43,137 bases of DNA from Candidatus Azophilus lithoversatilis (GTDB lineage: Bacteria; Pseudomonadota; Gammaproteobacteria; Pseudomonadales; Azotimanducaceae). The stretch covers positions 1 through 43,137 of the forward strand of contig JAQAJJ010000026.1 of NCBI GenBank assembly GCA_028278675.1, given 5' to 3'. The position numbers were made by a program, and so were the translations under genes. The notes beneath the pieces were generated by a model that saw only the letters and a list, made by a program, of their open reading frames with translations, was not told the origin of the DNA and did not search any database. Positions 10,301 to 18,050 of the stretch are shown here, piece by piece. Every line of letters starts with the position of its first letter. Within the stretch, counting starts at the first letter, position 1.

Positions 10301-11413
10301 ATGGCTTTTGACTATTCGATGGGAGAGCACGCCATCCGCGAGGACGTCGCCGATGCGCATCGGGCCGTCTGGCGGATGATCGGCGAGCCTGGCTGTTGGT
10401 GGTCTGGCGGGGATCGGATCGCATTCGTCACCGAAGCGCGCAACGCCCGCGCCTGCGAGGCTTGCCGAAGACGACGGGAAGCCTTGTCCCCTAACGAGGA
10501 TTGCGGCCCCCACCTCCGAACGACCCGCCTGCCGGATGTCGTCGTCGATACCGTTCACCGGGTCACCACCGACCCGGCACGCCTGTCGCGAAGCTGGCTT
10601 GATGGCGTCAACGCCGCCGGTGTGACCGGCGAGCAATACGTCGAACTCCTGGGCGTGGTGGTGGCGGCAATCAGCATCGATGCCTTCCATCGCGCGCTGG
10701 GCTTGCCTCTGGAGCCCCTGCCCGCCTCGACCGCCGGCTCGCCGAGTGGCTACCGACCGCCCGGCGCTGCCGACTCCGGCGCCTGGGTGCAAACCGTGCA
10801 ACCCGAACACGCAGGCGATTCCGAAGCCGATCTCTACCCCAGCGGACGCACCGGCTACGTGATTTCCGCCATGAGCCTAGTGCCCGACTCGGTGCGCATG
10901 CTGCTCCGATTGAGCGACGCCCAATACCTGCCCATCGACAGCATCCGCACACCCAATGACAACGCGGACCGCACCCTTTCCCGTTGCCAGATCGAGCTGT
11001 TGGCCGGCCGCGTGTCCTCCTTGAGCGAGTGCTTCTACTGAACCAGCGCCCACGCCATGATGCTCCGTGCGAGCGCCGAGACCAGTGGAGAGGACGTGGA
11101 CTTAGCAGCCATCACTGACAGCGCAGCGATCCCAACCAGCGTGCCCGGCGACCGAGCCCTGCTGGCTTTCGCAGAAGTCTGCTTAGGTGACGATGCCGAA
11201 GCCATCGCCGAAGCCCGGCGGCGGGTGCTCGACGAGTTGGATGAGGCGGCCATGATCGAAGCCGCCGGCGTCATCGCCAACTTTCAGCGCATGGTGCGCA
11301 TCGCCGACGGCACCGGCATCCCGCTCGACCCCCCGATGGCCGCTCTGACGGCTGATTTGCGCGTCGAATTGGGCATCAACGGCTACGGAGTGGGAAGGTC
11401 GGAACGGCTATAG
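10301..11413 (+). CDS. AhpD-like (carboxymuconolactone decarboxylase fold) protein with in-frame UGA; candidate selenoprotein
   Basis: The frame is intact from ATG 10301 (GGAG upstream) to TAG 11413, except for one TGA at 11039-11041, codon 247. Read through, it is 370 aa. The TGA falls in ...SLSECFY-[UGA]-TSAHAMMLR, which lines up with the AhpD/CMD redox motif CxxC followed by a His four residues later (CFYU-TSA-H). Thus UGA occupies the second, resolving or catalytic, cysteine: Cys244 and Sec247. A second CxxC (Cys52/Cys55) lies in the N-terminal half. Sequence after the TGA is conserved-looking (ANFQRMVRIADGTGIPLD) with no frameshift. AhpD-like selenoproteins are known from bacterial surveys. 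Alternative: a nonsense mutation, as in the neighbouring regulator. The hairpin at 11046-11076 (GCGC/GCGC outer and CACG/CGTG inner pairs) is a weak SECIS candidate, and its loop does not clearly meet the usual rule. Likely role: thiol/selenol peroxidase or reductase. Confidence 0.7.
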
Positions 11414-11559
11414 CTGTAACGGAAGAGCAGATTTGCGCAGGATTTTTTTGCGGTTGCTTCGCCCACTGGCGCTCCGGTCGCCCCCCAGACCCATAGGCGG
11501 CGTTGCTTCGTCATGCCCTGCGGAGCCTGGATGGAATCGCTAGGCCGGATGACTGCGCA

Positions 11560-11713
11560 CTAGCCCGACCTATTCACGAATGAACGTAGCGAGGTCGGCA
11601 AGAGTAGTGAAAGCTCTGGGTGCGCGGACCAGAGCGCGCGCAGGCGTGCTTGACAGCACGTTGAGCACGCGGCGGGAGCACGCCCAGTGATTTCGATGAA
11701 TAGGTCGGGCTAG
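11560..11713. repeat. 154-bp miniature inverted-repeat element
   Basis: Perfect 17-bp terminal inverted repeats: CTAGCCCGACCTATTCA at 11560-11576 and its complement at 11697-11713. No coding capacity. Just inside the left end (about 11577-11595) is a GAATGAACGTAGCGAGGTCGG-like stretch that also forms the right end of the related element at 12803-12923. Confidence 0.8.
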
Positions 11714-12009
11714 GGGGCGGCACCCGCGTCGCCATGGAGCACGGCTGGCACAGGGACTCCCATGACATTGGCGAGATGTGCGCCGACCTCGTTGGATGGA
11801 GAAAGATTCGCTCCCGAGCGAAAAATCGACCAATGGGCAAGGTGTTCAAGAGGGCGCCGGAGCTTGCCCGGGACGTGCGGGCGGACAAGTTCGGAGAAGG
11901 AGCCTTCAGTATCCCAAGAGGAATAACAAAGGTGCAATCAAATCAGCCAGTTGCCGCAAGAGCCTTACGTCCCAACTGGCGACAAATCCGCCAAAATTCC
12001 AAACGGCTT
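11714..12009. other. stretch between a repeat element and tRNA-Ser with no recognised gene
   Basis: A minus-strand frame (11710-11937) contains ...ANVMGVPVPAVLHGDAG... but lacks a ribosome site and similarity that I can recognise. The preceding 11414-11559 contains a T7 tract after a GCGC-rich stretch near 11436-11451, possibly a weak terminator of the AhpD-like gene. Confidence 0.3.
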
Positions 12010-12101
12010 TGGCGGAGAGGGTGGGATTCGAACCCACGGATCCCTTGCGGGATCTCTTGATTTCGAGTCAAGCCCGTTCGGCCAAGCTCCGGCACCTCTC
12101 C
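12010..12101 (-). tRNA. tRNA-Ser (anticodon CGA)
   Basis: On the minus strand the acceptor stem GGAGAGG pairs with CCTCTCC, followed by G and an encoded CCA. The anticodon stem CTTGA/TCAAG encloses loop CTCGAAA, giving anticodon CGA. A long variable arm (GATCCC...GGGATC) and the T-arm GGTTCGAATCC are present, as expected for a class II serine tRNA of 92 nt. Confidence 0.96.
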
Positions 12102-12139
12102 GCGGTAGGCGCACAGTGTAACCGCAAACGGAGAATTGG

Positions 12140-12802
12140 CTAAGTCCGACTATCGAAGTGCGGGCGGGTCTTGACGAACAAGAGGCTTGGCTCCACGCAA
12201 ACCACCCTTAGCGGATGCCCCGGCGCCAAGCGGAACCAGCTTTGCGGCGCCAGGGTGCGGGTTTGCTCGGTCTGCCAGGTGATGAGGCCGCGCAGGACCA
12301 GCAGTTCGCGGCAGTAGTGGCTGGCTCGCAGGCGCACGTTGGCGCCCGCCGCGGCGCGCACGATGGCGGCTTGTTCGCCTTGGTTTTCATGCAGTCGTTC
12401 CGTTCGCCAGCCGTCCTTTGGGCAGCGTTCGCTGATGGGGAGCACGCAGCGGCGCTGGTCGTCCGGGTGGAACTGGCGGAGCTTGACGAACAGGGTGCAG
12501 CCGGGGTCGCTGTAGGGGCTGTGGGCCGACCCGGGTGGATTGCGCACGTAGGTCAGCGGTGGATAGTGGCTCTGCTCGTCGGCGAACTCGCCATCGAGGA
12601 CGATGAACTCCTCACCCGTAATGTGTTTGTGGGGGCTGTATCCCGCGCCAGCCGCGTAACGAACAAGCGATGTGGCCACCGCCCGTTCACCGCCGATGCG
12701 GTCGAGCATCACCCGCTCGACGCCAGGCAACGGTGAGGGGGTCCACGCATGCTGATCCGGCGTGACATGCACAATTTGGTCGAAGTCGGAGCGAATGCGC
12801 AT
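12140..12802 (-). CDS. ChrR-type cupin protein
   Basis: 220-aa two-cupin protein. The first half carries the metal-binding pattern (GAGYSPHKHITGEEF, then VLDGEF), and the conserved YVRNPPGSAHSPYSDPGC segment of ChrR-like cupins. The second half ends ELLVLRG...SWFRLAPGHPL. The N-terminal zinc anti-sigma domain of true ChrR is absent and no ECF sigma factor is adjacent, so it is more likely a stand-alone metal-dependent sensor or enzyme. Its 5' end abuts the repeat at 12803; its stop lies 38 bp from the 5' end of tRNA-Ser. Confidence 0.75.
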   Translation of the reverse strand: MRIRSDFDQIVHVTPDQHAWTPSPLPGVERVMLDRIGGERAVATSLVRYAAGAGYSPHKHITGEEFIVLDGEFADEQSHYPPLTYVRNPPGSAHSPYSDPGCTLFVKLRQFHPDDQRRCVLPISERCPKDGWRTERLHENQGEQAAIVRAAAGANVRLRASHYCRELLVLRGLITWQTEQTRTLAPQSWFRLAPGHPLRVVCVEPSLLFVKTRPHFDSRT

Positions 12803-12923
12803 CTAGCCCGACCTAGATTCCTTGATCGCGGATTAATGTTGTCACATGAGTCAACTTCTGCGCCCGGCGACCGCCCTCTCGTCGGTCTGAGAGTCATGAA
12901 TGAACGTGGCGAGGTCGGGCTAG
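12803..12923. repeat. 121-bp element: 83-bp dispersed repeat framed by CTAGCCCGACCT inverted ends
   Basis: Ends CTAGCCCGACCT (12803-12814) and AGGTCGGGCTAG (12912-12923) are perfect inverted repeats, shared with the element at 11560-11713. The core 12821-12903 is copy 1 of an 83-bp repeat also at 29662-29744 and 32224-32306 (minus). Read on the plus strand it contains an open frame with the peptide HESTSAPGDRPLVGLR. Confidence 0.85.
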
Positions 12924-12943
12924 GAGCCTGCGCCGTAAACTAC

Positions 12944-13105
12944 GTGGGTTTTGGGCGCTAGGCCGTTTGGGTTCCCGGGCAAGGGCCTTTCCGTTGCCGG
13001 AAAGGGCGACAACGCAATGTGGCAGGCCCCACATAAGGCGGAGCAACGCGGTCGGGGGCCGAAACGGCCACGAATAATCACACTTGTTTGCGGGACAGGA
13101 CACTA
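12944..13105. repeat. MITE-like element, inverted partner of 15471-15729
   Basis: Bases 12944-13038 match the reverse complement of 15614-15707 at roughly 90 percent with one gap. The right end (13081-13105; contains GCGGGACAGGACACTA) also matches 15705-15729 in direct orientation, 23 of 25 bases. A degenerate left end starts at CTAGGAGCCTG (about 12921). No transposase remains. Confidence 0.8.
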
Positions 13106-13121
13106 CAGACTCGCGCTAGGC

Positions 13122-14246
13122 TCAGTTCATCGGACCGGCAACGAAGGGATGACCGAGCAGGTGGCGGCCGACGAAGCCATAGTAGGACATCCGCGCCTGA
13201 ATGTGCTGGGTGATCACGTTCATGTCCTGAAAGCGCCGGTGCAGCGGGTGGTGGCGATAAATCCCCGTGCTGCCTGCCGCCGTGTAGGCGAGGTTGAGGG
13301 CCGCAGCGGCCTCTCGAATGACATGGGTGCCCGCCATGCGCAGCGCGATGCGTTGGTCGTGGGTGATGGTCTCCTGGTGTTCGAGCTCAGCCAGAACGCC
13401 GGAGACCGTGTCGTGCAGGAACGCCCGGCCGGCCCGCCAGCGGATTTCAGCCTCGCCGAGCGTCTGTTGCGCTTGCGGGTCGTCCTTGACCGGACCGGCG
13501 CCCATCTTCGGCACCTTGTCGCCGGCCAACTCGAAGACGGCATCAAGGGTCGCACGAGCAACGCCGAGGGCGACGGCGGCGAAGCTCGCGGCAAAGGCCA
13601 AACCGGTCGGCAGCCGATAAAACAGGCCATCGTGGTTCGGGCGCCCCCCCAAGTCGGCCATCCACACGTCTTCAACCACCAGGTCCTCGACGGAAAACTC
13701 CAAGCTGCCGGTGCCGCGCAACCCTTGCACGTCCCAGGTGTCATGGAAGCGAACCGCCGATTGGGGGACGAAGGCGCATATCCAACGGTCGCTGCCCCGC
13801 ACCTTCAAGGCGCCGGTCATCCAGGTGGCATGGCGGCAGCCGCTGGAGAAACCCCAGCGGCCATTCAGAACCCAGGCATCGCCGCGCCGCTCAGCCTCGC
13901 AAGAGCCAGGCGGGCCATTGGCAATGCAGGCGCCGGGGTCCGACCAGATGGCCCGGATTTGCGCCTCGGCCAGCCAAACGCTGGCGGTGCCGATGACCGC
14001 GCCTTGGCTGATGCACCAAGCCGTGCTGGCATCGGCCTGCGCATAGACTTGCAGGGCGTTGAGAAAGTCCGGGAACGGCGCTTCCAAGCCACCGTAGCGC
14101 TGCGGGATCAACAGCCGAAAGACCCCAGCGGCCTTGAGCTGGCGCACCAAACCCGCGGCCAAGGCCCGGTTGGCATCATTGGCGTCCGCCGCCTGGGATA
14201 CGCTGGCGCGCAGCGATTCGGCGACCGCTGTGGCCGTTTCAGGCAC
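13122..14246 (-). CDS. acyl-CoA dehydrogenase-like flavoenzyme (HsaA/DszC-type monooxygenase family)
   Basis: 374 aa with the three-part fold of the acyl-CoA dehydrogenase superfamily: helical N-domain (FRLLIPQRYGGLEAPFPDF), beta middle domain (WGFSSGCRHATW, WDVQGLRGTGSLEF) and C-terminal helices (AALNLAYTAAGSTGIYRHHPL). The SSGC/H pattern, the GT-x-S motif and the closing FQDMNVITQH resemble flavin-dependent hydroxylases such as HsaA more than true acyl-CoA dehydrogenases; no catalytic Glu is evident. Likely uses reduced flavin from a separate reductase to hydroxylate an aromatic or sterol-derived ring. It overlaps the 3' end of the defective amidohydrolase by 8 bp, so the pair was an operon. 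Ends just outside a repeat element. Confidence 0.75.
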   Translation of the reverse strand: MPETATAVAESLRASVSQAADANDANRALAAGLVRQLKAAGVFRLLIPQRYGGLEAPFPDFLNALQVYAQADASTAWCISQGAVIGTASVWLAEAQIRAIWSDPGACIANGPPGSCEAERRGDAWVLNGRWGFSSGCRHATWMTGALKVRGSDRWICAFVPQSAVRFHDTWDVQGLRGTGSLEFSVEDLVVEDVWMADLGGRPNHDGLFYRLPTGLAFAASFAAVALGVARATLDAVFELAGDKVPKMGAGPVKDDPQAQQTLGEAEIRWRAGRAFLHDTVSGVLAELEHQETITHDQRIALRMAGTHVIREAAAALNLAYTAAGSTGIYRHHPLHRRFQDMNVITQHIQARMSYYGFVGRHLLGHPFVAGPMN

Positions 14247-15282
14247 GCGAGATCTTGCCGGCGTAGAATCCCGTCGGCTCGCCGCCCTCCATGAAGATCC
14301 GGCCGTTGACGACGGTCAGGCCATAGCCGGAAGCCGCCTGCAAATGGCGCCACGCGCCTTCGGGGAAGTCGTGGCGATACTCCGGCAGCTTGCGGGCAAT
14401 GCCGCCCCAGTCGATGACGTTGATGTCGGCCAAGGCGCTTGGGCGCAACCGGCCGCGGTCACGGACGCCCAACAGGTCGGCGGTGTCGTTGGTCCAGCCG
14501 CGAACGGTCTCCTCAACGCTGAGCAGGCCCCGTTCTCGCACCCAGTAGGCGAGCAGCCAGTTCGGTGAACGGGCGTCCGTGATCTGTCCGACATGGACGC
14601 TGGAATCCGCTAGGCCCATGGCCACCGTCGGATTGCGCAGCATCTCGCCGACGGCCTCCATGTTTCGGTTGAGGCCCGGGAAGTAGAGCACCATGCGGCC
14701 TTGATGGCGGCAGTTGAGCGCGATGAGGGCCGCCGCTGGGGTCATGTCCTCGGACTCGGCATGGGCCTTGAGCGAATTGGCGGCATCGTGGCCGTATTGG
14801 ACCTTGCCATCCAGCAGCACGTAAATTTGGTCGAGATCCAGCGTCGCCGAATGGGTTTCGGCATCGGCCACCAGCGCGGCGCGAACGCTCTCGTCCTCCA
14901 GCGCCGCCAAACGATCCGGGAACGGACGTTTGGCCAGCGCCGCCCAAGCCGGGGCGCTGTGCCAAGGCGTGATGTGGTCGAGCGCAAAGAGCACGCCGAC
15001 GCCGCGGGACGTGGTCTGGGGCCGCAAGTGGGCATCGCGCTCGTTTTCCGCCTCGGCAAACTCAATGACCCGCCGATGGAGCAGCGGACGGCGGTCGCTC
15101 TGCATTCGTGTCGTGTCAGGCGTCACCCAATTGCCCGCAGCGTCCAACTCCCGTCGCCCCTGTTCGACTACCTTGCCGATTGCGGTGATGCGCTCGCCGT
15201 CAACGGCCACATCGCCCAACCGCGCCGCCGCGTCGGTGGCGTCAATCACCGTGCCGTTGCGGATCACTAGGTCGTCGGCCAC
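14239..15282 (-). pseudogene. D-aminoacylase-like amidohydrolase with a large internal deletion
   Basis: The N-terminus (LVIRNGTVIDATDAAARLGD) and C-terminal two thirds (RPQTTSRGVGVLFALDHITP onward; ADINVIDWGG; GLTVVNGRIFMEGGEPTG) are typical N-acyl-D-amino-acid deacylase family sequence. Family members are about 540-580 aa, whereas this frame gives 347. The missing part follows WVTPD, exactly where the metal-binding HxH segment and the next 200 or so residues should be; instead there is a short unrelated join (about residues 55-80). Without those ligands it should not be catalytic. The reading frame is preserved, so the deletion is old or tolerated, or the shortened protein has another role. 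Expressed ahead of the flavoenzyme gene. Confidence 0.7.
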
Positions 15283-15470
15283 GGTGGAAACCTCCCCTCT
15301 CGATGCCGCAAAGCCTCAAGCCTATGTGATTGATACGCTGCGGCGCAATGCGCACGCCAACATGCGCACACTGACGCATCGACTAAAGGAACCGCGCTCC
15401 GTTCGAGGCAATCCGTCGGCTCAAGGGCATCTTGCCCTCCATGGAACCTGGGCCATCCGCGCGACCAGGG
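15283..15470. other. upstream spacer of the amidohydrolase remnant
   Basis: No gene recognised. Together with the following repeat it forms a 444-bp gap. A short hairpin AAGGGCATCTTGCCCT (15423-15438) is visible. Any promoter for the minus-strand pair would be here; none is convincing. Confidence 0.3.
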
Positions 15471-15729
15471 CCTGTTCACGCTATCTGGGTTGGCTCTGCC
15501 GTTGGCAGGCCGGACGCCGTTTTTCCCCGGACAAGGCGGAGCGGGCGCAGTGTGGCCAGCGTCACGGGGGGGCCTTCAGCTTAGGGAGCTCGAGGGGGCC
15601 GCCCCTCGCCAAACCTTGTGTCGGGCCTGCCACACCGCGTTTTCGCCCTTTCCGGCAACGGAAAGGGCCTTGCCGGGAACCGAAACGGCCTAGCGCCTAA
15701 AACCCACTTATTTACGGGACAGGACACTA
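15471..15729. repeat. MITE-like element, inverted partner of 12944-13105
   Basis: About 259 bp. The left end (CCTGTTCACGCTATCTGGGT) resembles 3092 onward. The right part 15614-15707 is the inverted copy of 12944-13038, and its last 25 bases repeat 13081-13105 directly. The final CTA supplies the stop codon of the GST gene (minus strand TAG 15729-15727). Together with 12944-13105 it brackets the flavoenzyme and amidohydrolase genes. Confidence 0.8.
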
Positions 15730-16359
15730 GCCCGGGAGGTCCATGTCCACGCTTAGCTGATCGTCGAGCGCGTTGGCCCGCTGATGGGCCGGGCGGGCGC
15801 TGACCCGTTCCGCGTAGTCGATGAAGGCGGGCCGCTTCTCCAGTGTGTTCATCATGTTAAGGCCCCAACTGATGTGCGCCCCGACGTAAACGTCCGCAGC
15901 GGTGAAAAGCTCGCCCGCGATGTATTCCCGGGCTGTTAACTCCGCTTCCAGGACGTCCATCACGGTCCCGAGATTGCCGTAGCCCAGCATCAACTCGTGG
16001 TCGGCATTCGCCTCCACGCCGATGGATCGATTGGTGACCGCCGCCTCCAGGGGACCGGCACCGAAAAAGAGCCATCGATAGTACGCACCCCGCTGGTTGA
16101 AAGGCGGGGCGAGGCCCGCTTCGGGGAAGGCATCGGCCAGATAGGCGCAGATGGCCGCCGTTTCGGTCACCACCTCGTCGCGGTGGCAAATGGTGGGCAC
16201 CTTGCCCATTGGGTTGATCTGCCGATAGAACGGCGACTTCATTTCATCGCCGTACCGCACGGGTTCCATCCGGTAGGGCGCACCAACCTCCTCCAGCATC
16301 CAACGAACGATGCGGCCTCGGGATTGCGGGTGGGTGTAGAAAACCACTTCATCTGCCAC
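15727..16359 (-). CDS. glutathione S-transferase family protein
   Basis: 210 aa. N-terminal thioredoxin-like domain with FYTHPQSRGRIVRWMLEE (active-site Ser/Arg region), the cis-Pro loop INPMGKVPTI, and the glutathione-binding VTETAAICAYLAD; C-terminal helical domain with FTAADVYVGAHISWGL. GTG 16359 is chosen because AGGAG stands eight bases upstream, whereas the TTG at 16380 has none. Predicted to conjugate or reduce substrates with glutathione in the cytoplasm; substrate unknown. The stop codon lies in the end of the repeat element, so insertion may have set the C-terminus. The tannase-like gene ends upstream on the same strand, 32 bp from this start. Confidence 0.9.
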   Translation of the reverse strand: MADEVVFYTHPQSRGRIVRWMLEEVGAPYRMEPVRYGDEMKSPFYRQINPMGKVPTICHRDEVVTETAAICAYLADAFPEAGLAPPFNQRGAYYRWLFFGAGPLEAAVTNRSIGVEANADHELMLGYGNLGTVMDVLEAELTAREYIAGELFTAADVYVGAHISWGLNMMNTLEKRPAFIDYAERVSARPAHQRANALDDQLSVDMDLPG

Positions 16360-16390
16360 AAGACTCTCCTTGGAAATCAAAGCGCCCGAG

Positions 16391-17941
16391 TTACGGACTC
16401 ACGCAGTCGAAGCTGCGCTCGTCGCTTTGGTCGCCCTGCCCCCGGTACTTGGCGTACTCGGGATAGGGACACAGGGGCCGGGTGAAGCGATGCGGCTGGA
16501 CGGCTCGGGCGTCCGGCGCCAAGTGGTCGAAAGCGACCGGGCCGGGCTGCGCGCCGACGATCCGCTCCGGGGCTTTGCCGTCCTCCCGCCAAGCCACCAA
16601 GGGCTTGACGTAGTCGGCCTGCCACGGCCCCGGCCCGCCGGCGCAGTGGGCCATGCCCGGCACCATGAACAGGCGCAGGAAACTGCGGGTGGCTGTGGCG
16701 CCGCCCATGGCCCGCTCGACCTTGCCCAAGTAGTCGATGGCCCGCTGCGGACGCAGCGGGTAGTCGTTCCAGCCTTGGTACATCAGCAGCTTGCCGCCGC
16801 GGTCGCGGAACTCCGACAGATCCCCGGAGCGCACGTCGAGGGCGGTGGTGGCATCGGCGATCCGATCCCGGTCTTCGGCCGGGTCGTAGTCATCGACGTT
16901 GAAGTCGGTTTCGAAACGCATCAGCAACGCCAGAATGTTGTTCATTGAGCCAATGGGCGAATCGCCGCCCATTTGTTCGTTGGGCGCCATCCAGAACGCC
17001 CAATCGCCAGCGGCCTCCGCGCCTGGCGGCACACCGGGGGAGACCACAACACCCTCGGCATTGATCAGGTCCTGGTAGTGGCCCCTGGCGGTGGCGATTT
17101 GGCCCTCGGTCAGGCAGCCTTCGGCTTGCCCCTCCGCGCAGGCCAAGGCATCGAGATCGAGAACATCGGCGGTGCACAGGCGAGGGTCGTCGATCACGCC
17201 GTCTTCTACGCCATCGATTCCGTCGCAGGCCCGCCTTGATGCGTTGTCGAGCAGCAGCAGGGAATCATCGGTCAATGGATGGGCGCTTTGCAGGCGGTGC
17301 ATGGCGATCATCCACGAGGCGAACTCCTGGAACCGGAAGGCCGGCGCGCCGGCGATGATGCCATCGTAGTCATCCGGGAAGCGCAGCGCCTCCATCAGAG
17401 CCGCCCGGCCACCGTTCGAGCAACCCGTCAAATAGGCGTGGTCGATGTCCCGGCCATAGAATTGGGAGATGACCCGCTTCGACGCCAAGGTGGCTAGGTG
17501 AACGCCCCGGTAGGCGTAATCGATCGACGCTTCCGGCTGCCGGTAGAACTCAAATCCCTCGCTGATCTCATGTCCGGTATCCGTGGACGCCATCGCAAAA
17601 CCGTCGGCGAGCAGCGAAGTGGTGTCGCCAATCACCCCGGCCGCGCCGCCCACGGCGGTAAACATCAGGCGTCCGTTCCAGTCCGCCATCGGCAACCGCA
17701 CTTCAAAGCGAATGGCTCGATTGACCACCCCGCGCACCCGGCAATGAGCTGGCAGTCCGCCGCCTGCGGCCACCGGGACGCCAGGCTCAATGGCGTGCGA
17801 AACGTCCGTCAGCCGGTAAAGTTTGTGGCACTGCTGCTCTATTTCCGCCGCCTCGGCACCGACGGAGCTCAACGCCATAAACAACGCAACAGTCGTCAAC
17901 TGTTTGATTTTTAGAGTGAATACAGGGTCTATCGTGTTCAT
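16391..17941 (-). CDS. secreted tannase/feruloyl esterase family protein
   Basis: 516 aa with a signal peptide (MNTIDPVFTLKIKQLTT, then a hydrophobic stretch ending VGAEA). Alpha/beta-hydrolase with nucleophile in TGCSNGGRAALMEAL; the CS bracket Cys typical of this family precedes the Ser. Other family segments: ADWNGRLMFTAVGGAAG, STDTGHE, PDDYDGIIAGAPA, GKLLMYQGWNDYPLRP with the acid Asp and MVPGMAHCAGGPGPW carrying the catalytic His and the partner Cys. ATG 17941 has GAGGATG just upstream and is preferred to the ATG at 17965. Expected to hydrolyse ester bonds of plant or algal phenolics, or similar esters, in the periplasm. Confidence 0.88.
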   Translation of the reverse strand: MNTIDPVFTLKIKQLTTVALFMALSSVGAEAAEIEQQCHKLYRLTDVSHAIEPGVPVAAGGGLPAHCRVRGVVNRAIRFEVRLPMADWNGRLMFTAVGGAAGVIGDTTSLLADGFAMASTDTGHEISEGFEFYRQPEASIDYAYRGVHLATLASKRVISQFYGRDIDHAYLTGCSNGGRAALMEALRFPDDYDGIIAGAPAFRFQEFASWMIAMHRLQSAHPLTDDSLLLLDNASRRACDGIDGVEDGVIDDPRLCTADVLDLDALACAEGQAEGCLTEGQIATARGHYQDLINAEGVVVSPGVPPGAEAAGDWAFWMAPNEQMGGDSPIGSMNNILALLMRFETDFNVDDYDPAEDRDRIADATTALDVRSGDLSEFRDRGGKLLMYQGWNDYPLRPQRAIDYLGKVERAMGGATATRSFLRLFMVPGMAHCAGGPGPWQADYVKPLVAWREDGKAPERIVGAQPGPVAFDHLAPDARAVQPHRFTRPLCPYPEYAKYRGQGDQSDERSFDCVSP

Positions 17942-18050
17942 GTCATCCTCATGCTTCGAAGGCATGGCGGGTCATCTTTCTGCCTTCGGCTGTTCGCGTC
18001 AACCTTTGCGCATCTCGGAGAGCCTCTGTTCGGGAGCATCCCCCGGACCG

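Noticed and set aside
12951-14294. 447-codon plus-strand open frame opposite the flavoenzyme
   Set aside because: It is the antisense shadow of a clear acyl-CoA-dehydrogenase-family gene, common in GC-rich DNA, and has no family similarity or ribosome site.
15614-15707. Remnant transposase coding sequence in the MITE-like copies
   Set aside because: Short frames are shared between the two copies but resemble no transposase motif, and the similarity is better explained by the DNA repeat itself.
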